64,000 nt of DNA from Cryptomeria japonica (taxonomy: Eukaryota; Streptophyta; Pinopsida; Cupressales; Cupressaceae). The notes beneath the pieces were generated by a model, which saw only the letters and a list, made by a program, of their open reading frames with translations, made no database searches and had not been told where the DNA came from. The translations under genes and the position numbers were made by a program. The stretch spans positions 668,301,852 to 668,365,851 of the forward strand of contig NC_081412.1 of NCBI RefSeq assembly GCF_030272615.1, read 5' to 3'. This document shows positions 22,411-34,343 of the stretch, in pieces. Positions within the stretch are counted from its first letter, which is position 1; every line of letters begins with the position of its first letter.

Positions 22411-24894
22411 TCAACCATGTAACTGGGTGGTTACCATTTGAAAAAGATCTGCCAAAACCAAATTTATGCTTTCCATAAACTTCTTACTATCTTTTATTGC
22501 TGCCTCTATTCTTTGAACTGTACTGGTGAGGTGCTCCATCTACTCTGCCAGTGTTTTCTGTTCTTGTACTAATGCCTCAGATATTTCGTTCCTCAAGGAT
22601 GCTAGATAGTCCAGTCTTGGACTTAGTCTTAGTCTCAGATTCTTAGCCTTGTTTATTATTCTCTCCTTTTCTCTTTCTAACTTAAGTAATTCTTCCTTAA
22701 AACCTGTTATCTTTTGTTCAAAAACTGATAATGTATCAGGTGAGTTAACAAAATTGTTAGCAAGTTTATTGATTTCATCCTGTATCTTGCTCATTTTCTT
22801 ATCTATGTCAACTGTTAGAAATTTTGTCTTGCAAATGTCTCTGTACAAAGTTTTGAACTCCTTAAGTGTTCTACATAGTTCCAGTAGAAGTGTGTCAAAC
22901 TGCCTTGTACACTTCTTTATTTGATCCTCAAAGAATTTCTGTTTTTCATTTTCTAACTTCTCTTTGAATGCCTCTTCCTTTATTTACTCAACTGTCACTG
23001 TGTTGTCAGTAATGTACTTAGACAAGGTATCGAGTTGGCTCAAAGAATCCTTATTATCTATGTTACATTTTGGAGCTATCATCTTCAAAATTGGGATTGT
23101 GTCATCTATAGCTTTATAAGCTTGTGAACTACAATCAGTTATTTTCTTCAAAGAATCTAAGAGAACTTCAGTTACATTGGTTGATTTAAATGTTGTAGAA
23201 GAGGAACCAACATACTAAATTCCGCCGGTGGGAGCACTATCCTTTCTAGTAGTGACCTCTGGTAGGTCAATCTGTGTTTCCATTTCATTTACCAGTGGTT
23301 TTCCTTGTTCACTAGATGCTGGTGGCACTGATTCTGCATTTGCCTGTTGCTGTTCTGGAGCTTGTTGCTCAACTTGTGTCTCTGTCTGTTGATCTGTTTG
23401 TTGCCCTATGTTATCATCTTCTGCTTTTCCTTTAGTGTTATCAATGTTGGCAGTTACCGGTGGCTCACTAGCCATGTCTGTCTTACCGGTTGAGTCCTTA
23501 TCTACCACAATGTTGACTTTCTGAATATCAACATTAACTGTGTATAGTACCTCAGAATTAGGATTAGTATCCTCTTGTGATACATGCATACTATTATCTG
23601 CCAGTTGGTCTTCAGTTGTTGTTATCGGTGGAGTAATCAGAGGCGGTGGGGATAAGTTATCTTTTATTTTGATGCTAGGAGGTCCACCAACCTTTCCTTT
23701 ACCCTTATCTTTGTCCTTTTGATAGACTTTGATAGGCTTGGAGTTCCTGTACTCTTCCTGCTTTTCCTTCTCCACAAGAAATATATCCCATCCATTTTTT
23801 GTTTAGTCTATTACCTCATTTACTCTTCCTACCATTAGTGCAATATGTCAGTGTGCAGTGGAGAATACTAACCGGTTGGCCTTTGCAATTAGATCATCTA
23901 TCTCCTTTGGTGAGTTTACTAGGTAAACAACAAGTAATTTTTCAATTTTGATTTTCTTATCAAGCTCTACCACAACTTGTCTTCTTGCTTCTAGTCTCTT
24001 GAGTAATTCATCTAGTAGTTCATCTACCACTTGCATTAAGAACTTCTTATAGATATCCAAGTGTAAAATGACACTATTTTCAACTTGCTCTTTCTCATCT
24101 GCTGATAGTGTATCATATAATTTTTCTATGTTCTTGAGTTTTCCTTCTTCTATGATCTCATCTAACAGTGTGTCAATTGGAGCAATATTTTGTTGAGTTA
24201 TTTTCTTTGGTGTCAACTTCTTCTTAGGAGTTGTCTTCTTGACCAGGGGCCTCAGTGCCTGTTGTTTTCGCCTAGTTCTTCTAGGTGAAGGTGTGGATAC
24301 GAGTGAAGGTTTCCTTTTTCTTTCAACTCTTTTAAATGTTGCAGGCATATCACTTTCTGAAGAAGTAGCTATAGGTGAAAGGTGAGTTTCAGGCTGTAGT
24401 GTTTCCAACTCACCTTCAGTGATACCGGTTTTCTTGAGTACATCTTCCTTTATAGCTTTAGCCTATCTTGAACCTCTCCTCATAGTTGCTTCTACTTTCT
24501 TCACTCTCTTCTTGGATTGAATTTGGTTTTCAATGGTTTCTGCACTGCCAAATACTTCTTCCTCAAGTTCATTGGGTGCTTCCATAAGGGCTTTTGCATA
24601 AGTTTCAACGATGTGGTCATCGGTCTCATAACCCATTTCAGTAATCCAAATTGTTCTTGGGATAACTGCTTCCATCCAGATCTCATCCTTTTTTATTACA
24701 AAGCATATGTCATCCTTGTATTTGTTAACAATTTTCTGTGACAGTCTGATTCTTTTGTTCATTCTGGCTTTTAGTGCTTGAAAATACTCATTGATATTCT
24801 TTTCCTTATTTTCACCCATGTTGTTGAATAGGTTTGATAACTATTTCCCTACCAGTATGTCAAAACCAAGGTTCTTGTTACCTATACCGGGCAC
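22411..24894 (-). pseudogene. NA-1 ORF2b: large protein of unknown function
   Basis: It continues ORF2a in the same frame after a TAG. The first Met is at 24819 (MGENKEKNINEYFQALKARM). The N-part is charged. A middle part is Lys/Arg-rich (RRTRRKQQALRPLVKKTTPK), suggesting nuclear or nucleic-acid binding. Then come a helical segment (YDTLSADEKEQVENSVIL), a Pro/Gln-rich stretch (23700-23220), and a C-terminal coiled coil (22848-22540, LEREKERIINKAKNLR). Stops at about 24463, 23848, 23805 and others break it. NA-2 shows the same order with fewer breaks. I do not recognise the family and see no pol motif. Confidence 0.78.
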
Positions 24895-25683
24895 CTATTT
24901 TGTTATATGTAACATTAAGCATACAAGTAAATTACCAAACCTAAAAGTCCCTTTCTTATCCTTCTTGATTTTTCCTAAATTATCAGTCAACTCATCCTTT
25001 AGCCATTCACATACATCAATTTTCACATTATCCTTAACCATATCATGTGCACTTTTTATGCATAAATTGGAAACTGAGTTCATTCTGTTTGCATGAGTTG
25101 CTTTGTATCCTAAAATCATGCTAACAAATCTCACATTTATGTCGGTCACATCATTAACCCTTAGAGACCTTCTGTCAGATGTTGCACCAGTTAAGTTCAT
25201 TACCAGGTCATTGGAGACCTTCTTTGTTTTGTCTGGTCTGTTACCGGTGGAGGGTAACCCTGTTATAGCTTTCACAGCTTCCTTGGTAATTTTATTAACA
25301 GAATCTAGCCAAAAGAATTCACCATGTACCTTGCTCAATACTATCCTAATAACTTCCTTCGGAAAATCTGGAATACTGAGGATTTCAGTGAATCCTAGGG
25401 TTTCAATGATTTTATGTTCAGGTTTCACATTACCAAAATCATCACATATGATAGTCTTGTACATGTTTTTGATTTTTTCATCACCTAGTTCTTCTATGTG
25501 GTAATGGATATACATCCTAGGGTCTTCTGCAAAAACTACTCCTTTGGGAATTTGGGAGAATGCACCAACATTATCATCCTTCTTTGCTATCTCAGGAACT
25601 AACTGAAATATGGGCCTAGGGCACTTGATTACTTCCACTACAGTAGGGTTTGCTATGAATTTAGGTATAGAGGAGGATGCCAT
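24895..25683 (-). CDS. NA-1 ORF2a: 262-residue unknown domain ending in a TAG shared with NA-2
   Basis: The frame is intact from MASSSIPKFIANP to LLVCLMLHITK and ends at TAG (24897-24895). It has a long helical domain: FFWLDSVNKITKEAVKAITG, then VRFVSMILGYKATHANRMN, then a helix and FRFGNLLVCLMLH. This order resembles the N-terminal domain often annotated in plants as putative plant transposon protein, but that is a by-eye impression. The copy in NA-2 is very similar. Its start is fixed by the shared MASSS start in both copies. Confidence 0.72.
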   Translation of the reverse strand: MASSSIPKFIANPTVVEVIKCPRPIFQLVPEIAKKDDNVGAFSQIPKGVVFAEDPRMYIHYHIEELGDEKIKNMYKTIICDDFGNVKPEHKIIETLGFTEILSIPDFPKEVIRIVLSKVHGEFFWLDSVNKITKEAVKAITGLPSTGNRPDKTKKVSNDLVMNLTGATSDRRSLRVNDVTDINVRFVSMILGYKATHANRMNSVSNLCIKSAHDMVKDNVKIDVCEWLKDELTDNLGKIKKDKKGTFRFGNLLVCLMLHITK

Positions 25684-26027
25684 GATTATAAATACCTTTT
25701 TCTGCCTTAGGAATGATTGCTTGATGAGTTTCTTTGCTTCTTTGCTCGAAATGCCTTAGCTCTGGAAATTCACGCTCTTCAAAGATTTGAATGCTCAGTG
25801 AAATAAAATGGAGCCAAAAACATTGTTTTATAATGTTGAATTTGCCAACTACCACATTTAATGCTTGCTGGTTAAGTAGTCACTTAACTTTATTTACCAA
25901 TATAGAAGTAATTTCTACTTCTCTCCATCAACCGAGGGAATAATAGCATATTTCACATTTGATTGCCAAACCCTCAAAGAAATTTTCTTCAATTAGATGA
26001 AGAACTTCCTACCGATGCAGTGCTACT
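25684..26027 (-). other. NA-1 spacer between ORF1 and ORF2
   Basis: About 340 bp without a shared open frame. It ends directly before the ORF2 ATG with a short AAGGCAGAAAAAGGTATTTA-like leader on the minus strand. The equivalent NA-2 spacer (53475-53780) is similar. Confidence 0.55.
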
Positions 26028-27125
26028 CTATCCTTCCGGTAGAGTGTTATTGGGTTCTACTGGTGGAGGAGTATTCCCAACATTATTTAGATCCGACTTC
26101 CCAGTCCATTGTCTTGAAAATTCTTGCTTTACTTCTTCAACCTTTTCTTTTCCTTTCAAACTAGAACCTTTGTTGTCTACCGGTGATGCCTTACTTCTGT
26201 AGAATTTTGCAATATGTCCAATCTTGTTACAAGCATAACAAGTCACATTATTTTTTTGAATAGCTTTTCCATATCCTATGCTGGTTTGTGTTCTACATTG
26301 ATTTGATAGATGTCCAAATCTTCCACAAATATAACATCTTACATTCATTATGTAATTTTCAGAGTTATGACCAATTTTGTTGCATTTTGAACATTGACCA
26401 GTGGGTGCATTGGTATTCTGATAATCTCTAGATCTATATTGATTTTCTCTATGACCATACTTGTTACAATTAAAGCATTTGCCATTGAATTTATAAGCAT
26501 TTGGTTGTCTTACCAGTTTGCTATGATCCTGTGTATTTGCAGTACCGGAGCTTTCACCAACTTCAAAGCCTAAACCATTACTGTCACCATTTGGTTTCTG
26601 ATTCTTTATCATGTCACTAAGTTATTCTAAGCTTTTCTTGATTTTCTCCTTGTGTTGATTTGTAGCAGCCAATTCTCTTTCCAAGATTTGTTTTTGTCTC
26701 ATGAGTTCATTTGAGTCATTTTGTGTATGCAATAGATCTGTTTTCAACAAGTCATTTTCATAACTAAGTCTTGAATTTGTATTTTCAGCATCATTTAGTC
26801 TTCTAGTCATTTCCTCTTCATTCTTCTTCCTATCCTTAATTTCTTTACAAAATCTCATAGTCATATCCTGCATCTCATTCTTTGTTGCCATGTTTTCTTG
26901 TTTCAGCTTGCCTATTAGATCACTAACAGTTTCTTTTTCATCATTCTCATTCTGCATCTTTTCACAAAGTTCTCTTCTCTTGTTTCTTGCAATGGTAAGA
27001 TTTTCTTGAAGTGCTTGAATAATATCCTGAGCTACCTTTAGATCATCTTCAAGTTTGATATTTTTCAATTTTTCTGTATCATAGTCTGAGAGAGCTCCTT
27101 CTAGTTGCTTCATCAGGTTTTCCAT
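26028..27125 (-). pseudogene. NA-1 ORF1: coiled-coil Gag-like protein with four CCHC knuckles
   Basis: The start at 27125 (MENLMKQLEGALSDYD) lies 52 bp after the primer site and is shared with NA-2. The first half is one long coiled coil (EMTRRLNDAENTNSRL; RQKQILERELAATNQHKEKI). A GAA-to-TAA stop near 26625 interrupts it. The second half has four knuckles: CFNCNKYGHRENQY, CSKCNKIGHNSENY, CYICGRFGHLSNQC and CYACNKIGHIAKFY. Three have lost the last Cys to Tyr. It should package RNA as a Gag. There is no typical copia UBN2 capsid region. Confidence 0.82.
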
Positions 27126-27177
27126 CTCTACTGGTGTCAAGATCTTCCTCAAGCTGTTAGGATTCTGAAAATAGAGG

Positions 27178-27189
27178 ACTCTGATACCA
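27178..27189 (-). promoter_or_regulatory. NA-1 primer binding site (initiator Met-tRNA)
   Basis: On the minus strand TGGTATCAGAGT, one base from the Met-tRNA complement, 2 bp from the 5' LTR. Confidence 0.88.
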
Positions 27190-27191
27190 AT

Positions 27192-27992
27192 TGTTAGGAT
27201 TCCCACAATATTGAGAGGGGGGGTGAATCAGTATTGTACCGGTTAGCTAGAATTTTTAACTTAAAACATGCAGAACATATTAATACTGTGTACCGGTGAA
27301 CAGAAAGTAATGCAATAAACAAAGATAATAGCAACCATATGAAAAGCACACCATAACACAATCTTTTAACGAGGAAACCTAGTGTGGGAAAAACCTCAGT
27401 GGGATTTGTGACTCACAATATTCACTTACTAGCCAATAAGAGAATATTACTACTACAATAGGGGCCTGCACATGCAGGAAGGCCAAGTGCCTAGAGCTCA
27501 CTACTCAAATACAAAATAGGAAGTCTCACTGACTTACAAAATGGATTATATAATCCAATTTCTTGTACTACTTCAAAATAGCATCTACTATGCCAGATCC
27601 AGTACCGGTTTTTGCTCTGCTTCTTACATAAACCCTTAACCTATAATTCACATAATAGGTCTGCCTTATTTCGCCTAATTATATTCCTCTATCCATACTT
27701 AATTGTTCTATAATGATCTCTTATATATATGAGTCATTTTACAATTTGCCAAGTTGGCTTACAATGATTTGGCAATAATAAACAAAATAAATTATAAACA
27801 AAATTCTTGTCGACCTTTGTGCCGGTATGCTTCCTTTCACTGCTGGTGTCAGTGGTCTGAGTGTCAGTGTAGAGTCTGATCTTGCTAGTGCCGGTGGAAT
27901 GCCTTGCTAGTGTCATAGGATTGTAAGGTTGCCATCAATGACAAAACCTTCAATCACCTACAATGTCTTATTGGAGTGTGCATATGCCAACA
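27192..27992 (-). repeat. NA-1 5' LTR
   Basis: Starts TGTTAGGATTCCCAC and ends ATATGCCAACA, matching the 3' LTR along its length. Minus-strand TATA-like TATATATAAG lies at 27720-27729. Confidence 0.92.
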
Positions 27993-28416
27993 TTTGCTCA
28001 ATCTCTAAATCATAAGTAGTAGCAATAAAAATAAAAAATCTAATGGATGGCATTTTGGCAACAGGAGAAAATATCTCACCATAATCAACACCCTCAATCT
28101 AAGAGTAGATTTTTGCAACCAACCTTGCTCTATACTTCTCAATGCTTCCATACGAACCAATATTTTTCCTGAACACCCATTTGCAATCAACTAACTTTTG
28201 TCCTTTAGTGAATGGTACAAGATCCCATGTATCATTCATTTTCAAATCTACCATTTCTTCTTCCATAATAATCTTCCAGGATTCTACATCATTCATACCT
28301 AATGTCTCTTCTACAAATTTTGGTTCATCCACATTAGTATTCAAAGAAAAACTACATCTCCAATCATCAAGTGAATACCTTTTAGGTGGTTGTCTGTCTT
28401 GTAGACCTTTGAACAA
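27993..28416 (-). pseudogene. RLC-2 pol, RT first half
   Basis: The frame reads NDTWDLVPFTKGQKLVDCKW, VFRKNIGSYGSIEKYRARLV and then, past a stop, YDLEIEQ. The next codons of the RT (MDVKNSF) lie at 21388 beyond NA-1. A single stop near 28098 and the change of the usual VAKGY to VAKIYS mark decay. Confidence 0.87.
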
Positions 28417-28419
28417 GAT

Positions 28420-29684
28420 GAGTTGGAGGTTCTTCCCCCTCTTCTAAAGATTCAGAACTAGACGAGCTCTCCTCAACTTCTTGCCTATCTAAGGGTCTCG
28501 TTTCAAATCTTTCAAGTGTAAAAGGAAATTGAATCACATCTTTCTTTTTAGTCTATTCTGACTGTAATGTAATAGAAGGAGACTTAATTTCTCTAAAAAT
28601 AATACTTCTACTATGAATTACCTTTTGTGCACTAGGGCCCCAAATCTTGTATCCTTTCACACCATAACTATACCTGATGAAGATACATTTTACAACCTTG
28701 GTCTTCAATTTTGTCTACTTCTCCTTTGGCGCATGTGCATATACCTCACAACCAAAAACTCTAAGATGTCTCAATGAAGGCTTGTTACCCGACCAATTTT
28801 CCATAGGAATTTTATCAACAAGGGTTGATGTAGGAGACCTATTAATCAGGTAGCAAGCAGTGGAAACAACTTCAGCCCAAAATTTTTGTTCTAGACCAGT
28901 ACCACTCAACATACTCCTAGCCTTCTCCATCAGTGTCTTGTTCATTCTTTCTACAACTCCATTTTCTTGTGGAGAAAATGGAGTTGTCTTCTATTTGTTA
29001 ATGCCATAGTCTTTACAGAATCTATCAAAATCATTAGAGCAAAATTCATCACCATTATTAGTCCTCAAACTTTTAATTTTCTTTCTAGTCTGCAACTCAA
29101 CCATTGCTTTAAATTCTTTAAATGGACTGAAAAACTTTAGATTTACTCTTTATAAAATATACCCATGTCTTTCTGCTAAAATCATCAATAAATAAAACAT
29201 AATATGTGGATTTTCCAACGGAAGGAACATCTACAGGTCCAAACACATCAAAATGAATAAGATCCAAAACACCACAAGTTTTATGAGATCTCGAATAAAA
29301 CTGAACGTGGTTTTGTTTTCTATAAATACAATGCTCACAAAATAAAATTCAAGATTACAATCATTCAAACCTTCAACAAGGTTTTTATTTTTCAAGGTCC
29401 TTAGTCCCTCTTCTCCAATGTGGCCAAGCCTCTAGTGCCATAACATAGTCTTGTTTGCAAGTAACTTTGCTTTAGAAGAAAGATCACCCTTAGGTACCCA
29501 AAAGCCATTTCCATCTGCTAAAGGTGAAACCCTCAAATATTCTATAGATTTACTTTTTATAGAAGTGCTATTACACTCAACAGTGTATAGGTCTAGCTTA
29601 TACAAAGTGTCAAACCTGACACCTCTAGAAATTACCATAGCACCCTTAATCATCTTACACTTTGCTTCAGAAAAGACTACTTGC
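28420..29684 (-). pseudogene. RLC-2 pre-integrase and integrase
   Basis: It resumes after RLG-1 with GGQVVFSEAKCKMIKGAMV, then the pre-integrase zinc region (MLWHRRLGHIGEEGL, where the Cys pair is partly changed). The integrase core shows [15 protein letters not shown] (first Asp), a stop-rich middle, and PFSPQENGVVERMNKTLMEK (Glu). AEVVSTACYLINRSPTSTL and LRHLRVFGCEVYAH follow, typical of copia. A Ser/Glu-rich linker leads to RT. Confidence 0.87.
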
Positions 29685-29689
29685 CCACC
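29685..29689. repeat. target site duplication of RLG-1 (left), CCACC
   Basis: Exact match to 59489-59493. Removing one copy rejoins the RLC-2 frame as DAGGQVVF. Confidence 0.85.
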
Positions 29690-30552
29690 TATTGACGAGT
29701 GTTTTGACACACCCACCAATAGTCAGGTAGTTTTATACAAACACTCACCACCTCTCCTAAAAAATTAACGAGTTTGGAAGAACTCACTACCCCAAGGTCT
29801 CTTTAGTTGAGTCTCGATGGTGATGGATAGCTCAATGGTTGATGTGGTTATACCTATAGAGGGGCCTACTGGTTAGAGCTAAATCTCGTTGGTTTACGGA
29901 TAATTGCACTTCCTCTTTTTGTATTTTATGATTTAAGACTCTCTGGGGAAATAAAATGCGAAGCATAAGGGAAACAAGAAAAGACCAATATAATTACAAC
30001 TTAATGAACTATTCAATTAGTTCCCTGCAATCCAAACAATTATCAAATATTATCCAAGTTAGCATTCAATAACGGACCTCCAGAAAACCTACAAAATCAT
30101 CAATTTCACAAATCTGTGGACATAAAATCATCAACAATATGGCCTATCATAGTAATTCTCATACACCACTGACGTGTGCAATATGATTCATAATATGATA
30201 GACAAAAAGATTACCATGTTGCTAACTCAAAATAATAGACGTTACCCGATTACACGAAACAATTTGGTAGAACATAAATGTAGATCAAGCAATCTACAAG
30301 CTGCTTTTCATATTAACCTCCATGAATGTATTACAAAAATAACTCAAACTTCTTAATAATCTGCAAAAATACTCTAAAATCTCTAAGTAGGCCACAAATC
30401 ATCAATTTGGGACCTCTACAAATGAATCCAACTTCTCAATTTATAGAAGCTCTTCACCCTACTATTTAGGAAATAACTCTACCCTAAATTAAGAACTAAA
30501 ATCAGGAGTCGTAGTTAACTTGCAAGTTTCTGCCTGGACACTCCACTTAACA
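29690..30552 (-). repeat. RLG-1 LTR-a (3' LTR of half D)
   Basis: In minus orientation it starts TGTTAAGTGGAGTGTCC (30552) and ends CACTCGTCAATA (29690), expected CAACA. It adjoins the internal sequence CATTTTGTAG. I see no clear polypurine tract in the last 160 bp before it. Confidence 0.87.
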
Positions 30553-30714
30553 ACTACAAAATGGACACTGCACGAGAACTACGAAGACTGTGCTGGGTGA
30601 GCCACGTTTTCATAATCATGCAGGATTTCTTTCAAAATTGGGACTTGAGTAGGAGGATCAGTTTTAAAACCAAGAAAAAGCTTTGCTATCTTTAGCCATT
30701 GTGTGCTTAACCTT

Positions 30715-33700
30715 TTATTTCTTGGCAAAAGCTTTATAATTTTCAATTATACATGCAACTGCTTGGACTGGAGGATTAGCTACATGTTTAATTCTATATT
30801 TATATTTCCTCAAAACCTCATCTGCATGTGCCCCTTGTTCCTCTAACTCCTTCACCATATCCACCACCTCTTGACACTGAGTAATTAGTTGTGTGTATCT
30901 ATCCATAAGGGTGACATTGAACTAGGCGGCAGGTCCTAGGTTTTGTGCCTCATATGTATCCTATTGATTCAAAACTTGTTGTTGATCCATTATTCCAGTA
31001 TCAGCTATTCTGAGGCCAAAATGCCCTAGTATATTCATCACAAAATTCTCATATGAAAAAATCTTCATGAGGAGAGGGTCCCGAATGTTAGTCATCTCCT
31101 TGATATACTGCTGATACATCTCTATTTTCAGCTCTAAAATGTATATGTAGGACTATAAATTCTCACAACTATCCCCTCCTAAGAGGTCTTCTTTTACTAT
31201 CAACTCTTCTCCTAGCCGTAGTATCTTTTTTAAAACTTAGAGTTTTTTATTAAAGGTGTTCTCCTTCCACTCCCATTGTGTGGAGCAGGTTTCCAAAGCT
31301 CCACCCGTCTATATCACCTTATGGTATATTTCCATTGTATTCTACAAAAACAATCTAATCTTGGCCGTATTTACTTGAGTCCAAGATTTGGCGGCCACAA
31401 CTACTCGTCTCACCTCTAGTAGTGCCTTTACCTCTCCCTCTAGTAGTGATGAGGTTGAAGGTAGGTCATCCATTCTACAAGAGTCCAAAGGTTTACACAT
31501 TTCTATCAAGAGCTATTTATACTTCCCAAGCTACACCTTAAGCTCCATATTGAGGTGTGCTCCTTTTCCACATGCCCTTTGACAACGCTTATGGCTAGCT
31601 CCAAGGTATCTAGTTCTCCCCACTTGTTTTTCTTACCCAGGTTTATCTATGATATTTGGTATTTGGGAGAAGCTTGTCCCTTGGCCTGTGATGGAACCAC
31701 CACATCTACAATCACTTCACCAGAACTAGTTTTTGATAGGTGATGAACCATCTTCAACTTCTTAACCTTTGGTGGTTCCTCGGTGATTGTTTGTTGTAGA
31801 GTAACCTTGGGGAGCTCTACTTTTCTCTTTTTCTTCCTGAAGGTAAACTCCAGCCATTGTGGTATATCTTCAGCTTTATCACCTTGATGTGATACAATAT
31901 CTGCAGTTATGACATGAACCTTTGCTTTCTCTTCTGCTTCATCTCTTGCTTCAGCTCCCATTTGCCCAGGATCTTGGAATGATGAAATCTGGTGGGCTAG
32001 GTTAGCTTGGAGAGCTTGTTGTTTGTGAAATTCTCCTAGCTTACCACTAACCTCCTCATTGAATTCCATTTCTTCATCACCTACCTCCGTCTCTGCTTGC
32101 CTAGCTGTTATATCCTTAAGAAGGTCCTCTTGATCTTAAGGAATTAGAATCAACCTTTCATTGAAGATATCTTCTGCCTCACCCACTTGTTGTTCACTCC
32201 CTAGTAGCTATTGTTTCTCGAGATCCTCTTCCTCCTGATCAGAGTTAGACTCGATGTTTCTAATTTTTACTTCTTTAGTGGTAGATGTGAGGCCTTGCCC
32301 TGCGGGCTGCCCTGCAAATATATTGACTATTGGTGGTGTAGGAGCAGTGGTACTTGGGACACTTGTTGTAGCTATTGAAGGTGGCTGAATGGGTACCTTC
32401 TCAGTGGCTTCTACATTCTCTTCTTGTTCTTGGGTATCCTCTCCTTCAGTGTGGCCTATAGCAGTCCTTGGTGGGAGAACTTTGGCAAGTGGCATTGTGC
32501 CTAGCCCAGTAGTCGCCCCTAGGTCTATAGCCTTCTTTAATAGTTCAGACTCCCTCATCTTTTCTTAAAGTTTCTTTAATAAGTCCACAGTGCTTCCTTG
32601 GGGCTGGTCCTCCTCACTTGGGTCAGTGGAGGTGTTTTTCCTTGAGGCTGACCTTGTCTTTTGAGCATACTCCCTATGCCCCCTTGACTGAGGAACCCCT
32701 GAGGTGGACTCCTTTTGTTTTTCTTTTGATACGCTAGGCCTTACCCTCTGGCTTAACCATTGATTAGTCCTATTGATGACTACTTGGGAGACCTTATCTA
32801 TATTTGTATCCTTGCTTGCAAACCATTTTACAGGGGAGAGGGGCCTCTTTTCTATCCCTAATTCTCTATAAATTGGATCAAGTAACTCTCCATCATCCCT
32901 CAGGTCTATAGGGAGGTTAGTCTCAATACCAAAATCTCTCACCTGCGACATAGACAACCTATTATAGCTCTTCTCCCTGACCTCAAAACTATCCTGCAAG
33001 TTGGCCCAAAAGTCTTCCAAGCTGGGCTTATGCCCCTCATATGCCTTAGGCATAGCTTGTTTAAGTTTCCTATAGGGATCATAAAATTCCCTAGCATGTT
33101 CGTATTCCTTCAAGTTTAGATCTTGAAGCTCTTGTTCTGCCAACTTTGCCACTTGTATCTTGGAAAAGGCAAAGTACCCAATGGACACCAAGAAATCAAT
33201 TCCTTCCTTATGCTTTGATGACATCAGTGATTGGAGGCCTACAAGCTACCTTATATATTCTAGCAGGATCACCCTATCATTGCAATAACGAGGCAGCAGC
33301 ATTGGGTTCCCTATGAATCCACTAACCCTGGTATAAGTGGATCATGGGTTTTGGATAAACCAACATGCCCACTCCCGGATGATGGCGATAGCCTCAGGGC
33401 TAATCCGGTATCTTGTATCCCTTGTTAATTTGATGATTATTGGGAAAATAAAGGCATCATTAACCCTATTGAAATGCACCTTAGAATTGGCTAGAGTGAG
33501 TTGGGAATAATACTCCCATATCTTCTTCTGTCCTTCCTTCTCTCTTAATTGTCCTTCCACTTGTAGGCTTGGGAATTTTCTAGCTCTGACAGCTACCTAG
33601 ATGACATATGATGTGAATAATAATTTTTGTGTGTGTTGCACCTCTTTCATCTACTTACAGATATTATCAGAGAGGATCTGCGGCTAGTCAAAGTATTGTT

Positions 33701-34343
33701 TCCCTATCAAAATGGTGGTCATGAACTGGAACATCCAGGGATGGAAGTGCTTGCAGTTTGGCTTTCCAAAGGCCCTACTGAGCATGATGATTAAATCTTT
33801 TTGAGGCTCTTTGAAGTCCACACTTAGGATATCTGTTGCCTTGAGCCATGTCTTTCTTTCTTCTTCTAACTAGTTCGCATTCATATGCCTTTTGCTGGCT
33901 GATGTCTTGTCATTCCATGCCTTCAAGGCCTCTTCTTCAGTCAACAGAAATGCTTCCTCTCTGGTTGGAATTCCAAAGATGAAACCAAGCATATCTGGAG
34001 ACAAGTCTATGACTATCTGTATCTGTGCATCTATGCATTTTCTAGTTTCTGGATTGTAAAATGGTGCAATGGACATTATGAGTTCTGGTGCCTATACTGA
34101 CTATGGGAAAATAGTGGCTTCAACCAAGCCAAACCTCTTAATTCTTCGGTGGAGGGCCTCTAGAGTAGGTTTATCCAATTGAGCCCTGATATCTTCAATT
34201 TCAATGTGGCTGATTTCAGTATTGGTAACCCATCTGATTTGGTCCTCTAGCTTTGAAACATATACCTATCCCTGGTAATGATACTTCATGGTGGCCGGGA
34301 GTCTATCAATTTCTTTGCCTCTTCTGCTAGAGGATGAGTCCAT
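30715..34343 (-). pseudogene. RLG-1 half D ORF2: env-position protein of unknown function
   Basis: The start at 34343 (MDSSSSRRGKEIDRLPATMK) matches half E. Large open pieces follow: 33224-32565, 32558-32208 and 32069-31647. Shared features are PDMLGFIFGIPTREEAFLLT, RISPEAIAIIREWACWFIQN, AKLAEQELQDLNLKEYEHAR, a Pro/Thr-rich stretch, KKKRK (32069-31647 frame) and a C-terminal helical tail ending NYKAFAKK. Several stops and a length that is not a multiple of three show indels. No signal peptide or membrane segment is evident, so it is not an obvious envelope protein. Confidence 0.75.

Larger units (their letters stand above)
21389..27992 (-). mobile_element. NA-1: pol-less LTR retrotransposon with Gag-like ORF1 and large ORF2
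   Basis: LTRs of 802 and 801 bp (TG...CA) flank about 5 kb. On the minus strand the internal region runs primer site, ORF1 (coiled coil and CCHC knuckles), about 340 bp of spacer, a roughly 1,090-codon ORF2, and polypurine tracts. No protease, integrase, RT or RNase H motif is present in any frame. The same layout appears in NA-2, so the lack of pol is a family trait and not a deletion in this copy. LTR blocks and both priming sites resemble RLC-1, a possible helper type. Confidence 0.9.
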